A DNA stretch of 12,483 nucleotides from Caulobacter sp. (lineage in GTDB: Bacteria > Pseudomonadota > Alphaproteobacteria > Caulobacterales > Caulobacteraceae). The notes under the pieces were generated by a model. That model was not told where the DNA came from. It did no database searches and was given only the letters and a program-made list of their open reading frames with translations. The stretch is from the NCBI GenBank assembly GCA_014378155.1, contig JACMOF010000491.1, forward strand, positions 1 through 12,483, given 5' to 3'. Positions within the stretch are counted from its first letter, which is position 1, and every line of letters begins with the position of its first letter. The translations under genes were made by a program, and so were the position numbers. Shown piece by piece: positions 1-6,319 of the stretch.

Positions 1-1
1 G

Positions 2-175
2 GACATCCACCCGATCCACCAGGAAGTCTGCGCCGAACTCACCGAAGAGGAACAGGCCAACCTGGCGACCTACCTGCAGAAGATCCTCAGTGGACTGATC
101 ACCGAGCCCGAGTGGAAGCACGAGGTGCTGTCGTACGGCCCCGCGCCTTATGTGGGGGCTTGGGGTAGGGGGTAG
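2..175 (+). CDS. 3' end of a gene, possibly MarR-type regulator
   Basis: This is the last 57 codons and TAG stop of an open frame that enters from the left edge, so start and full length are unknown. The residues beginning HPIHQEVCAELTEEEQ, followed by a leucine-rich helix (LATYLQKILSGL), resemble the C-terminal dimerisation helix of MarR-family DNA-binding regulators, where a phrase of the type 'Lt.eE...L...L.kl' is usual. The DNA-binding winged helix would lie outside the window and cannot be checked. The final ten or so residues are Gly-rich and do not look like a conserved domain. If it is MarR-like, it would be a cytoplasmic dimeric repressor or activator. The open frame is convincing; the family assignment is tentative. 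Confidence 0.5.
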   Translation, partial: DIHPIHQEVCAELTEEEQANLATYLQKILSGLITEPEWKHEVLSYGPAPYVGAWGRG

Positions 176-198
176 GGGGCTAGTCACGCCCCTCCCAC

Positions 199-304
199 TC
201 CGCTGATCCCGACGAACGTCGGGACCCGGGCCGAGTCTGGCGGGTTCACTCTGAGGAGACAGCCCATCTCAGCTTGGGTCCCGACTTTCGTCGGGATGAG
301 CGGA
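199..304. repeat. REP-like paired hairpin (imperfect inverted repeat)
   Basis: Two 29-nt arms, 199-227 and 276-304, are reverse complements with two mismatches. Each arm also carries its own small hairpin: TCCCGAC-gaac-GTCGGGA in the left arm and TCCCGAC-tttc-GTCGGGA in the right. The 48-nt centre contains a further short stem, CTGAG (251-255) with CTCAG (268-272). The whole unit can fold as one long cruciform or as three hairpins. It sits between the stop of the plus-strand gene (175) and the stop of minus-strand arfB (327), the convergent intergenic position typical of REP or BIME elements. It may also stop transcription from both sides. The structure is seen directly; dispersed copy number in the genome is inferred. 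Confidence 0.75.
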
Positions 305-326
305 ATTTGGGGTAGACGGATGACCC

Positions 327-749
327 CTAATCCTCGCCCTTCGGCCGCCCCCGCAACGCCTTCACCCCCGCCCGCTTCCCCTTCGTCTCCAGCCGCTTGA
401 GCTTGCTGGAATAGGTCGGCTTGGTCGGTCGCCTCGGCTTCGGCTTCTCCGTCGCCTTGCGGATCAGCTCGACCAGCCGCTCGCGGGCCTCCTGGCGGTT
501 CATTTCCTGGGATCGGCTGCCCTGGGCGAACAGCACCAGCACGCCGTCGAGGGTCGTGCGGCTGCCGCCCAACGCTTCGAGGCGCGTCTTGACGTCCTCG
601 GGCAGGGTCGGGGAATTCCGGACGTCGAACCGCAGCTCGATCGCCGTCGAGGTCTTGTTGACGTGCTGGCCGCCGGGCCCCGAGGCGCGGGCGGCCTTTT
701 CGACGATCTCGTCGTCCTCGATCCGCAGCCAGGACGTGATCTCGATCAT
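327..749 (-). CDS. arfB: Alternative ribosome-rescue factor / peptidyl-tRNA hydrolase ArfB
   Basis: This 140-residue protein, the same length as E. coli ArfB (YaeJ), frees ribosomes stalled on mRNAs lacking a stop codon by hydrolysing peptidyl-tRNA. The release-factor-like domain holds the catalytic GGQ at residues 26-28 in the context SGPGGQHVNK, preceded by the IEITSWLRI strand. After about residue 100 comes a Lys/Arg-rich tail with the KPTYSSKLKRLETK segment; in ArfB this tail threads into the empty mRNA entry channel. The short length and basic tail distinguish it from the full release factors PrfA and PrfB. It is the last gene of a minus-strand operon. Its ATG overlaps the TGA of the upstream gene by 4 nt (ATGA), which suggests translational coupling. 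No separate promoter is evident. Confidence 0.95.
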   Translation of the reverse strand: MIEITSWLRIEDDEIVEKAARASGPGGQHVNKTSTAIELRFDVRNSPTLPEDVKTRLEALGGSRTTLDGVLVLFAQGSRSQEMNRQEARERLVELIRKATEKPKPRRPTKPTYSSKLKRLETKGKRAGVKALRGRPKGED

Positions 750-1219
750 TTGACCACGCGCCGCGCCTTGACCACGGCGGTGTCGAGCGCCTGCAGGAAC
801 TTGGAGCGGTCGTTAGGGCCAAAGGCCTTGGGGCCGCTGGTGATCTCGCCCATCGAGCGCAGGTGCTCGCCGATCATCCGCGAGGCCAGGGCCGAGCCGA
901 TGGTGTCCATGGTGAACAGCCGCCCCGTCGTGCCCAGGGCCTGGCCGCCGGCCTTCAGCACCCGGTCGGCCAGGGGGATGTCGTTGGTGATCACCACGTC
1001 GCCGGGGCCGGCCCGCTCGGCGATCCAGTCGTCGGCGATGTCGGGACCCGCGTCGACCACGACCTGCTCGATGGCCGGGGTCAGGGGCGTGCGGATCCAG
1101 CTGTTGGAGACCACGAAGGTCTTCAGGCCATAGCGGGCGGCGACCTTGTAGACCTCGTCCTTCACGGGGCAGGCGTCGGCGTCGATATAGAGGATTGTTT
1201 TGTCAGGGACGGGGGTCAT
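746..1219 (-). CDS. DUF188 / YaiI-YqxD (UPF0178) family protein
   Basis: This 157-residue protein carries the family hallmarks: YIDADACPVK near residues 11-20 with Asp13 and Asp15, the VSNS segment near 37-40, TNDIPLADRVL around 78-88, and TTGRLFT near 98-103. The family has a PIN/NYN-like fold with a cluster of acidic residues, which suggests a nuclease-type metal site, but I know of no firmly established biochemical role. I chose the ATG at 1219 because it overlaps the stop of the upstream esterase as ATGA; the reading frame stays open much further upstream, but only as a shadow of the esterase gene. The stop again overlaps the arfB start by ATGA. The pairing with a ribosome-rescue gene hints at an RNA- or translation-linked role, which is inference. 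Confidence 0.88.
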   Translation of the reverse strand: MTPVPDKTILYIDADACPVKDEVYKVAARYGLKTFVVSNSWIRTPLTPAIEQVVVDAGPDIADDWIAERAGPGDVVITNDIPLADRVLKAGGQALGTTGRLFTMDTIGSALASRMIGEHLRSMGEITSGPKAFGPNDRSKFLQALDTAVVKARRVVK

Positions 1220-2133
1220 GACCCGTCTCGTAGCGCCTTCCCCAGCTTGGCGCCAAGCGTGGTGACGGCCTCGACCGCCACGGGCGAGACATGGGTGAAG
1301 TTGGCGAAGCCGTGGGCCTGGTTGGCGTAGGTGGTCAGGTCGACCGCGATCCCGGCCGCCTCCAGCTCTTCGGCATAGAGCATGGCGTCGGGCAGGACCG
1401 GGTCCAGTCCCGTGCCACAGACCAGGAAGGTGGCCGGGGTGGTTGGGCCGACGGCGTCCAGCAGCGATGGGGCGGCCGCGCCGGCCAGCTGGGCGTTGAT
1501 ATAGGCCACGGCCAGGCGACCGATCAGCCGGGCGTCGCGCAGCAGGGTCTGGCTCCACATAGCATCGTCCAGATGCAGCAGCGGATAGAAGAAGCCCTGG
1601 GCGCGCACGGCGCCGGGGCGCCCAGCATTGGCCTCGGCCGCCACGGTGGCCGCCAGATAGGCTCCGGCGCTGTCGCCCGCCACGGCCAGGCGGTTTGGAT
1701 CGACGCCCAGGTCGGCGGCTTCGCGCAGCAGCCAGGCGAAGGCCGCGCGGGCGTCGTCGATCTGCGACGGGAAGGGGTGTTCGGGCGCCAGGCCATAGCC
1801 AGCCGAGATCACCCGCGCGCCCGAGGCGTCGGCCAGGCGATGGCACAGGGCGTCGTGGGTCTCGATGTCGGAGATCACAAAGCCGCCGCCGTGGAAGAAC
1901 AGGATGGCCGGGCCGGGCGTCGCCGCGCCCATCGGCACGTAAAGCCGCGCGGGGCGCCAGCCGGTGGCGGCGGGATAGTCGAAATTGCGGATCTGAGCCA
2001 GGCGCGGCAGCTTGTGATCGCGTCGCGCTGTCGCCAACCGAACGGCCTGCCGGACGCGGTCGAGTCCGAACCGATGAACGCCAGAGACCCGCTCGGCGAA
2101 GAGGCTGTGCAGAGGCGCGATCATGGAATTCAC
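1216..2133 (-). CDS. HSL-family (family IV) alpha/beta hydrolase, esterase/lipase
   Basis: This 305-residue protein hydrolyses carboxylic esters, probably in the cytoplasm, as no signal peptide is seen. The oxyanion-hole motif HGGGF lies at 81-85, the nucleophile elbow GDSAG at 153-157 (Ser155), the acid at Asp244 in GLDPV, and the base at His274 in QAHGF. This is the complete catalytic triad of the hormone-sensitive-lipase family. The GYGLAPEHPFP stretch at 112-122 is also typical. The first codon is GTG at 2133; an in-frame ATG three codons later (2124) is an equal alternative, and neither has a clear Shine-Dalgarno sequence. It heads the operon that continues by ATGA overlap into the DUF188 gene. 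Upstream on the same strand, a TAGACGC box near 2175 is a weak -35 candidate. The natural substrate is unknown. Confidence 0.92.
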   Translation of the reverse strand: MNSMIAPLHSLFAERVSGVHRFGLDRVRQAVRLATARRDHKLPRLAQIRNFDYPAATGWRPARLYVPMGAATPGPAILFFHGGGFVISDIETHDALCHRLADASGARVISAGYGLAPEHPFPSQIDDARAAFAWLLREAADLGVDPNRLAVAGDSAGAYLAATVAAEANAGRPGAVRAQGFFYPLLHLDDAMWSQTLLRDARLIGRLAVAYINAQLAGAAAPSLLDAVGPTTPATFLVCGTGLDPVLPDAMLYAEELEAAGIAVDLTTYANQAHGFANFTHVSPVAVEAVTTLGAKLGKALRDGS

Positions 2134-2245
2134 TTGCTGGGTGTGCGAGTGAATACTTACATATCCTGAGTTGGGCGTCTAGTGGTCCCGCTTGGCGGGC
2201 GCTCGCGGCTGGGTGGATCGATGACGGCTAAGGCCTTGGCGGGGG

Positions 2246-2270
2246 TTGAGCCTTCAAATTCGCCTACAGC
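2246..2270 (+). promoter_or_regulatory. Candidate housekeeping promoter for a downstream RNA
   Basis: TTGAGCC at 2246-2252 and CCTACAGC at 2263-2270 are separated by 10 nt. This agrees in layout with the Caulobacter vegetative promoter pattern TTGaCgS-N10-14-GCTANAWC; the -10 element matches at most defined positions. Transcription would start near 2277. No protein gene starts directly downstream, but a set of hairpins ending in a strong terminator at 2505 does. This is pattern matching by eye. Confidence 0.35.
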
Positions 2271-2276
2271 GCGAAC

Positions 2277-2505
2277 AGTCGGTACGGAAAATTCGCTCAG
2301 ATTTTAAGCACAACATGGTTGCCTGTGTGCTTTGGCGGCGGCCTGGCGATAGCGGTCACGTCGCCGGCAAAAGGCCCGGTCGCCGCCTTGAACCTCGGCG
2401 CGGGACCATTAGGTATCCATCCGTGGAGCCGCCTCTGGCCGCTCCTGCCCTTCCTGGGCGTTTCCTCCCTAATGACTGCCCGGCCTTCGCGCCGGGCTTT
2501 TTTTT
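2277..2505 (+). ncRNA. Candidate structured small RNA ending in intrinsic terminator
   Basis: The roughly 450 nt between the esterase and the small protein gene have no convincing coding frame, but carry ordered hairpins on the plus strand. AAGCACA (2306-2312) pairs with TGTGCTT (2326-2332). GGCGGCG (2334-2340) pairs with CGCCGCC (2381-2387) and encloses GCC-t-GGCGA (2341-2349) paired with TCGCCGGC (2361-2368). GGAGC (2425-2429) pairs with GCTCC (2441-2445), continued inward by GCC/GGC. GCCC (2447-2450) pairs with GGGC (2456-2459). The terminator follows. Between the last two hairpins is an unpaired pyrimidine run with CCTCCC (2464-2469), complementary to Shine-Dalgarno sequences. The 5' end is set by a candidate promoter only. 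It does not match tmRNA, RNase P or SRP RNA signatures I know. Alternatives are an mRNA leader or a weak hydrophobic ORF around 2319-2525. Confidence 0.4.
2478..2505 (+). terminator. Strong Rho-independent terminator
   Basis: A perfect 7-bp GC stem, GCCCGGC (2478-2484) with GCCGGGC (2491-2497), closes a 6-nt loop CTTCGC and is followed at once by eight T residues (2498-2505). This is a textbook intrinsic terminator reading on the plus strand. No annotated protein gene ends just before it, so it implies a transcript starting within the preceding 340 nt. It also insulates the small gene at 2580. Confidence 0.85.
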
Positions 2506-2579
2506 GCCCTTTGGTCAGGCGTTGATCGACGGACGGGAGCGGCGGTCGTAAGCTTGGTCCTCAAGCGTGGAGACCCAGT

Positions 2580-2804
2580 ATGGACAAGGCCGAACTCAAG
2601 AGTGTCGTCGAGCGACACAAGCAGGAACAGGACGCCTTGGAGGCGCGGCTGACGGCGATGCGCAACGGCGAACTGCACGTCGGCTCCAGGACCGGCGATG
2701 GCGAGACGATCGATGAGACCCACGTCCACATCAGCGAGCTGGAACGCCTGCGCGGCTGGCTGGCCGAAAACGTCGCCCGGTATGAGGCGCTGCTGGGGGC
2801 CTAG
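2580..2804 (+). CDS. Small conserved-looking hypothetical protein, predicted helical/coiled coil
   Basis: This 74-residue acidic protein has an ATG preceded by a good ribosome-binding site (GGAGA about 8 nt upstream). Residues 1-27 (DKAELKSVVERHKQEQDALE) and 48-72 (HISELERLRGWLAENVARYE) are strongly helical and rich in Glu, Lys and Leu. A loop of about 20 residues with Gly and Thr lies between them, so a helical hairpin is likely. There is no signal peptide, Cys or membrane segment. I do not recognise a named family. It sits alone between the terminator at 2505 and the oppositely oriented tRNA-Thr, so it appears monocistronic. The ribosome-binding site and the helix-friendly composition support a real gene. 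Confidence 0.75.
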   Translation: MDKAELKSVVERHKQEQDALEARLTAMRNGELHVGSRTGDGETIDETHVHISELERLRGWLAENVARYEALLGA

Positions 2805-2813
2805 GAACGGAAG

Positions 2814-2889
2814 TGGTGCCGGTTACAGGAATCGAACCCGTGACCTTCGGTTTACAAAACCGCTGCTCTACCAGCTGAGCTAAACCGGC
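2814..2889 (-). tRNA. tRNA-Thr (anticodon UGU)
   Basis: Read on the minus strand, this 76-nt cloverleaf has acceptor arm GCCGGTT/AACCGGC, D-stem GCTC/GAGC, an anticodon loop TTTGTAA with anticodon TGT, and the T-arm sequence GGTTCGATTCC. Discriminator A and the CCA end are encoded. The anticodon arm context matches the layout of E. coli tRNA-Thr(UGU), which reads ACA codons. The outermost pair of the anticodon stem (G27/A43) is a mismatch. It lies between the 74-residue protein gene and the serine hydrolase gene, with a candidate promoter of its own about 30-55 nt upstream. Confidence 0.95.
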
Positions 2890-2915
2890 CAATCCGCCTT
2901 GGCGACGGGGCGTTC

Positions 2916-2945
2916 TCCATAGCCGCAAGGACGGGGGCCGGGCAA
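2916..2945 (-). promoter_or_regulatory. Candidate promoter for tRNA-Thr
   Basis: On the minus strand, TTGCCCG (2945-2939) is followed after 15 nt by GCTATGGA (2923-2916), resembling the Caulobacter housekeeping -35 and -10 elements. A start near 2909 would give a roughly 20-nt leader before the mature tRNA 5' end at 2889. The spacer is one nt longer than the usual range, so this remains tentative. Confidence 0.35.
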
Positions 2946-2972
2946 TGGCCTTCGGAGAGCGCACAGCCGTCA

Positions 2973-3000
2973 TTGCCGCATCGTTAAACCAAGCTAAGGT
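2973..3000 (+). promoter_or_regulatory. Candidate promoter for the secreted serine hydrolase
   Basis: TTGCCGC (2973-2979) and GCTAAGGT (2993-3000) are 13 nt apart, fitting the Caulobacter housekeeping pattern in spacing and in the GCTA core. Transcription would begin around 3006, about 25 nt before the ATG at 3031, with the ribosome-binding site inside that leader. It is divergent from the tRNA promoter. Confidence 0.4.
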
Positions 3001-3030
3001 GCTCTCAAACAACTGTTCGGGGAGTGGCGG

Positions 3031-4350
3031 ATGCGAGTTCGGTTGATGATGGCGGCGGCCCTGGCCGTCCTGAGCCTGACGGGCGCCCCGACGTGGGGTG
3101 TGGCGAACGCGGCCCCTGCGGCGACCCTGGCCACGGCCAGTCCCGAGGCGGAAGGTTTCTCGTCCGAGCGCCTCAAGCACCTGAACGTCCACATGCAGGC
3201 GCTGGTCGATGGCGGCCACGTGCCGGGCGCGGTCACGATGGTGGCCCGTCACGGCAAGATCGTCAGCTACGAGGCCTTCGGCAAGAAGGCCTTCGACGGC
3301 GCGCCGATGACCAAGGACACGGTCTTCCGGATCTATTCACAGACCAAGCCTGTCACCGGCGTGGCGATGATGATCCTGTTCGAGGAGGGCAAGTGGCGTC
3401 TCGATGATCCGGTCACCCAATATGTGCCGGAATTCGCCAACCTGCGGGTCTACAAGAGCCAGAACGCCGACGGGACCTTCGTCACCGAGCCCCTCTCGCG
3501 CCCGCCGACCCTGCGCGAGATCATGAGCCACACCGGCGGCCTCGCCTATGGTCTGCGCACGGATCAACCGGTCGAAAAGGCCTACCGCGACAGCGGTCTG
3601 CTGGCCTCCAAGACCAGCCAGGCCTTCCTCGACACCCTGGTCAAGCTGCCCCTGGCCAGCCAGCCGGGCACGGAATGGCGCTACAGCGTCTCGGTCGACA
3701 TCCAGGGCCTGATCATCGAGCGTCTGTCTGGCATGAGCCTGGCCGATTTCATGAAGACCCGGATCTTCGACCCGCTGAAAATGACCGACACCGCCTTCTG
3801 GATGCCGCCCGAAAAGGCCGATCGCCTGGCCGCGCTCTATGTGCTCAATCCCAAGACCGGCAAGCTGATCGCCGCCGACAACTTCATGGTGCTGGATGTC
3901 ACCAAGCCTCCGGCCGTGGCCTCGGGCGGCGGCGGCCTGGTCTCGACCACGGCGGACTATGCGCGCTTCGCCCAGATGCTCCTGAATGGCGGCGAACTGG
4001 ACGGCAAGAGGATCCTGGCCCCGGGCACGATCAAGCTGATGGCCAGCAATCACCTGTCCGACATCGTGATGGGCGCGCCGGACGCCTCGTTCTCGCCGGC
4101 CAAGGGCGTGGGTTTTGGCCTGGACTTCGCGGTGGTCGCCAATCCGGCGCGGGCCGGCACGCTTCAGGGCGAGGGGAGCTACAGCTGGGGAGGCGCGGCC
4201 GGGACCTGGTTCTGGATCGATCCGAAGAACGACCTCTTCATGCTGGGCATGATCCACATCCTGGCCAAGGAGTTCGACCCGTCCCTGAAGCATATCGACG
4301 ATGACGCCGCCACCCTGGTCTACCAGGCCCTGGTCGATCCGGCGAAATAA
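3031..4350 (+). CDS. Secreted beta-lactamase-fold serine hydrolase (family VIII esterase / EstB-like)
   Basis: This 439-residue protein has an N-terminal signal peptide: basic MRVR, a hydrophobic stretch to about residue 17, and a likely cleavage after VANA at 27. It should act in the periplasm or outside the cell. The fold is that of class C beta-lactamases and DD-peptidases: SxxK is S103-Q-T-K106, the Tyr motif is Y218-S-V220, and the third motif is WGG at 386-388. YSV in place of the YAN/YSN of true class C enzymes is the pattern I associate with family VIII carboxylesterases, so ester hydrolysis is more likely than antibiotic resistance. The ATG follows GGGGAG by 7 nt. It lies 48 nt before the MDR oxidoreductase on the same strand, so co-transcription is possible. 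The physiological substrate cannot be told from sequence. Confidence 0.9.
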   Translation: MRVRLMMAAALAVLSLTGAPTWGVANAAPAATLATASPEAEGFSSERLKHLNVHMQALVDGGHVPGAVTMVARHGKIVSYEAFGKKAFDGAPMTKDTVFRIYSQTKPVTGVAMMILFEEGKWRLDDPVTQYVPEFANLRVYKSQNADGTFVTEPLSRPPTLREIMSHTGGLAYGLRTDQPVEKAYRDSGLLASKTSQAFLDTLVKLPLASQPGTEWRYSVSVDIQGLIIERLSGMSLADFMKTRIFDPLKMTDTAFWMPPEKADRLAALYVLNPKTGKLIAADNFMVLDVTKPPAVASGGGGLVSTTADYARFAQMLLNGGELDGKRILAPGTIKLMASNHLSDIVMGAPDASFSPAKGVGFGLDFAVVANPARAGTLQGEGSYSWGGAAGTWFWIDPKNDLFMLGMIHILAKEFDPSLKHIDDDAATLVYQALVDPAK

Positions 4351-4398
4351 GCCGCTGGCGCAAGCTGGCTAACAAAAACAAGACTTAGGGAGCGCCCC

Positions 4399-5376
4399 AT
4401 GAAGGCCGCCGTCTATTACGAAACCGGTTCGCCGGACGTCTTTCGCTACGAGGACGTCGTCGATCCACCCTGCTATCCCAGCGGCGTGGTGATCCGCGTC
4501 GAGGCCGTCAGCATCGAGGGCGGCGACACCCTCAATCGCGGCGGCGGAGCGATGGCTGGTAGCCCGCACATCGTTGGCTACCAAGCGGCCGGCGAGATCA
4601 TCGAGGTCGGGGCCGAGGTCACGCACCTGAAGGTCGGCCAGAAGGTCGTGACCGTGAACGCCTTCGGCTCGCACGCCGAGCTGCGCAGCGTGCCGGCCCG
4701 CAACGCCTGGCCCATCCCCGACGGTTTCGACATCCGGCAGGCTTCGGCCATCCCTGTGCCGTTCGGCACGGCGCACGAGTGCCTGTTCGGGGCCGGACAT
4801 CTGAAGGCCGGCGAGACCGTGCTGGTCCAGGCCGGGGCCGGAGCGGTCGGTATCGCCGCGATCCAGCTGGCCAAGCGGGCCGGGGCCACGGTGCTGGCCA
4901 CCGCCTCCAGCGACGGGCGGCTGGAGAAGCTCAAGGCCTTGGGCCTCGACCACGGCATCAATTACAGCCGCGACGACGTGGTCGAGCAGGTGATGAAGCT
5001 GACCGGCGGCAAGGGCGTCGATCTGGTGGTCGATCCGGTCGGCGGCTCGACCCTGCAGGGCAGTATCGGGGCGCTGGGCTATCGCGGCCGCATCTCGCTG
5101 GTCGGCATGGCCGGGCGCGAGCCGACCAAGGTGGATGTTTCCTCGCTGATGGGCGGCAACCGCTCGCTGACCGGCGTGTTCCTCGGCGCCGAGATCATGA
5201 CCGACCGCGTCCACGACATGATCCAGCAACTGATCGACGAGGCCGCGCGCGGCGAGCTGCAGGTGGTGATCGACCGCACCTTCCCGCTGTCGGAAGCCGC
5301 CGCCGCCCACGCCTATATCGAGAGCCGTCAGGCTGTCGGTCGGGTGCTGCTGATCCCGGAAGCACGCGACAAATGA
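4399..5376 (+). CDS. Zinc-free MDR oxidoreductase, quinone oxidoreductase-like
   Basis: This 325-residue cytoplasmic medium-chain dehydrogenase/reductase has a GroES-like N-terminal domain (about 1-115) starting MKAAVYYETG. The Rossmann domain has the nucleotide motif GAGAVG at 146-151, and the typical VDPVGG segment follows near residue 210. The Cys and His ligands for catalytic and structural zinc in alcohol dehydrogenases are absent. This points to the NADPH:quinone reductase/zeta-crystallin branch, which reduces quinones or enoyl and enone substrates. The ATG is preceded by GGGAG at a suitable distance. Its TGA overlaps the ATG of the next gene by 4 nt (ATGA), so the two are very likely translated together. 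The exact substrate is unknown; enoyl reductase activity is an equal possibility. Confidence 0.9.
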   Translation: MKAAVYYETGSPDVFRYEDVVDPPCYPSGVVIRVEAVSIEGGDTLNRGGGAMAGSPHIVGYQAAGEIIEVGAEVTHLKVGQKVVTVNAFGSHAELRSVPARNAWPIPDGFDIRQASAIPVPFGTAHECLFGAGHLKAGETVLVQAGAGAVGIAAIQLAKRAGATVLATASSDGRLEKLKALGLDHGINYSRDDVVEQVMKLTGGKGVDLVVDPVGGSTLQGSIGALGYRGRISLVGMAGREPTKVDVSSLMGGNRSLTGVFLGAEIMTDRVHDMIQQLIDEAARGELQVVIDRTFPLSEAAAAHAYIESRQAVGRVLLIPEARDK

Positions 5377-6308
5377 CCAATAGAGTGCTCGCCCACACGG
5401 GCGCCAAATATCCGATCGTCCAAGCTCCGATGGGCTGGATCGCACGCTATCCGTTGGCCAGCGCGGTTTCGCGGGCCGGAGGTCTGGGGATCATCGAGAC
5501 CTCGTCCGGCGAGACCGAAAACTGCAAGGCCGAGATCCGCAAGATGGCTGACAGCGGCCTGCCGTTCGGGGTCAACCTGCCGATCCTGTTTCTCAAGGAC
5601 GACGCCATGCTGCGCTTCGTCTGCGAGAGCGGGGTGAAGTTCGTCACCACCTCGGCGGGCAGCCCGGCCAAGTTCATCGGACCACTGAAGGAGGCCGGCA
5701 TCATCGTCTATCACGCCGTGCCGACGGTCGATGCGGCGGTCAAGTGCGCCGAGGCGGGGATCGATGGCCTGGTGGTCGAGGGCGCCGAGGGCGGGGGCTT
5801 CAAGAACCCCGAGGAGGTCTCGACCCTGGTGTTGCTGCAGGCCATCCGCGCCCGGGTCGACGTGCCGCTGATCGCCGCCGGCGGCATCTGCGACGGACGC
5901 GGCATGGCCGCCGCCTTCGCCCTGGGGGCCGAGGCCGTGCAGATGGGCACCCGCTTCGTCAGCGCCGCCGAGAGCCCGGTGCATGACAATTACAAGGCCG
6001 CGATCACCGGGGCAAAGGAGACCGGCACCTGGATCCTCAACAAGAAGGCCAGCCCGTGCATCCGCGCCCTGAAGTCGGAGCGCACCCGTGAGATCCACGA
6101 CGCCGGCCTGATGCCGCCCGACGCCCTCAAGGGCATTCTGGGCGTCTATTTCGGCGGCGACATGGAGGCGGCGCCCGCCTTGGCCGGCCAGACGGTGGGT
6201 CTGATCGACAAAGTGAAACCCGCCGCCCAGATCATCGACGAGACCGTCGCCGAGTTCTTCGAAATCACCCAGCGACTGGGCGCGCTCGCCGCCAGCCGCA
6301 GCTTCTGA
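5373..6308 (+). CDS. Nitronate monooxygenase (2-nitropropane dioxygenase) family FMN protein
   Basis: This 311-residue TIM-barrel flavoprotein belongs to the NMO/FabK superfamily. Signature segments are PIVQAPMGWIA near 14-24, GVNLPI at 66-71, EGAEGGGF at 136-143, the FMN-phosphate loop AAGGICDG at 168-175, and MGTRF at 191-195. Family members oxidise alkyl nitronates or, in FabK, reduce enoyl-ACP. Here the residue after the Gly run is Phe143, where class I nitronate monooxygenases and FabK carry the conserved catalytic His (AGGH). Classical nitronate chemistry is therefore doubtful. I chose the ATG at 5373 because it overlaps the MDR gene stop; the open frame continues far upstream only as a shadow. 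It is the middle gene of an apparent MDR-NMO-SDR operon, and the SDR starts 11 nt after its stop. Confidence 0.88.
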   Translation: MTNRVLAHTGAKYPIVQAPMGWIARYPLASAVSRAGGLGIIETSSGETENCKAEIRKMADSGLPFGVNLPILFLKDDAMLRFVCESGVKFVTTSAGSPAKFIGPLKEAGIIVYHAVPTVDAAVKCAEAGIDGLVVEGAEGGGFKNPEEVSTLVLLQAIRARVDVPLIAAGGICDGRGMAAAFALGAEAVQMGTRFVSAAESPVHDNYKAAITGAKETGTWILNKKASPCIRALKSERTREIHDAGLMPPDALKGILGVYFGGDMEAAPALAGQTVGLIDKVKPAAQIIDETVAEFFEITQRLGALAASRSF

Positions 6309-6319
6309 GAGACACCACC

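Noticed and set aside
184..822. Long minus-strand open frame over arfB and the repeat
   Set aside because: It lies antiparallel in another frame to arfB, which has clear GGQ motifs, and its C-terminal part is only translation of the REP-like repeat.
1291..2169. 292-codon plus-strand frame opposite the esterase
   Set aside because: It is Gly/Arg/His-rich low-complexity shadow coding typical of GC-rich DNA; the esterase frame has the full catalytic triad.
2319..2525. 68-codon hydrophobic open frame in the intergenic region
   Set aside because: It begins with TTG without a ribosome-binding site, and its end runs through the terminator hairpin and T-run; an RNA gene explains the stretch better.
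3337..4293. 318-codon minus-strand frame opposite the serine hydrolase
   Set aside because: It is a shadow frame; the plus strand carries a signal peptide, SxxK and Tyr motifs in a complete protein.
3031..4350. A beta-lactamase resistance gene
   Set aside because: SxxK is present, but the Tyr motif is YSV and the context is metabolic; EstB-like esterase is more likely than antibiotic hydrolysis.
4779..5372. N-terminal extension of the NMO-family protein
   Set aside because: The frame is open only because it overlaps the MDR gene; the extension is Arg/Gly-rich, and the ATG at 5373 begins at the conserved N-terminus.
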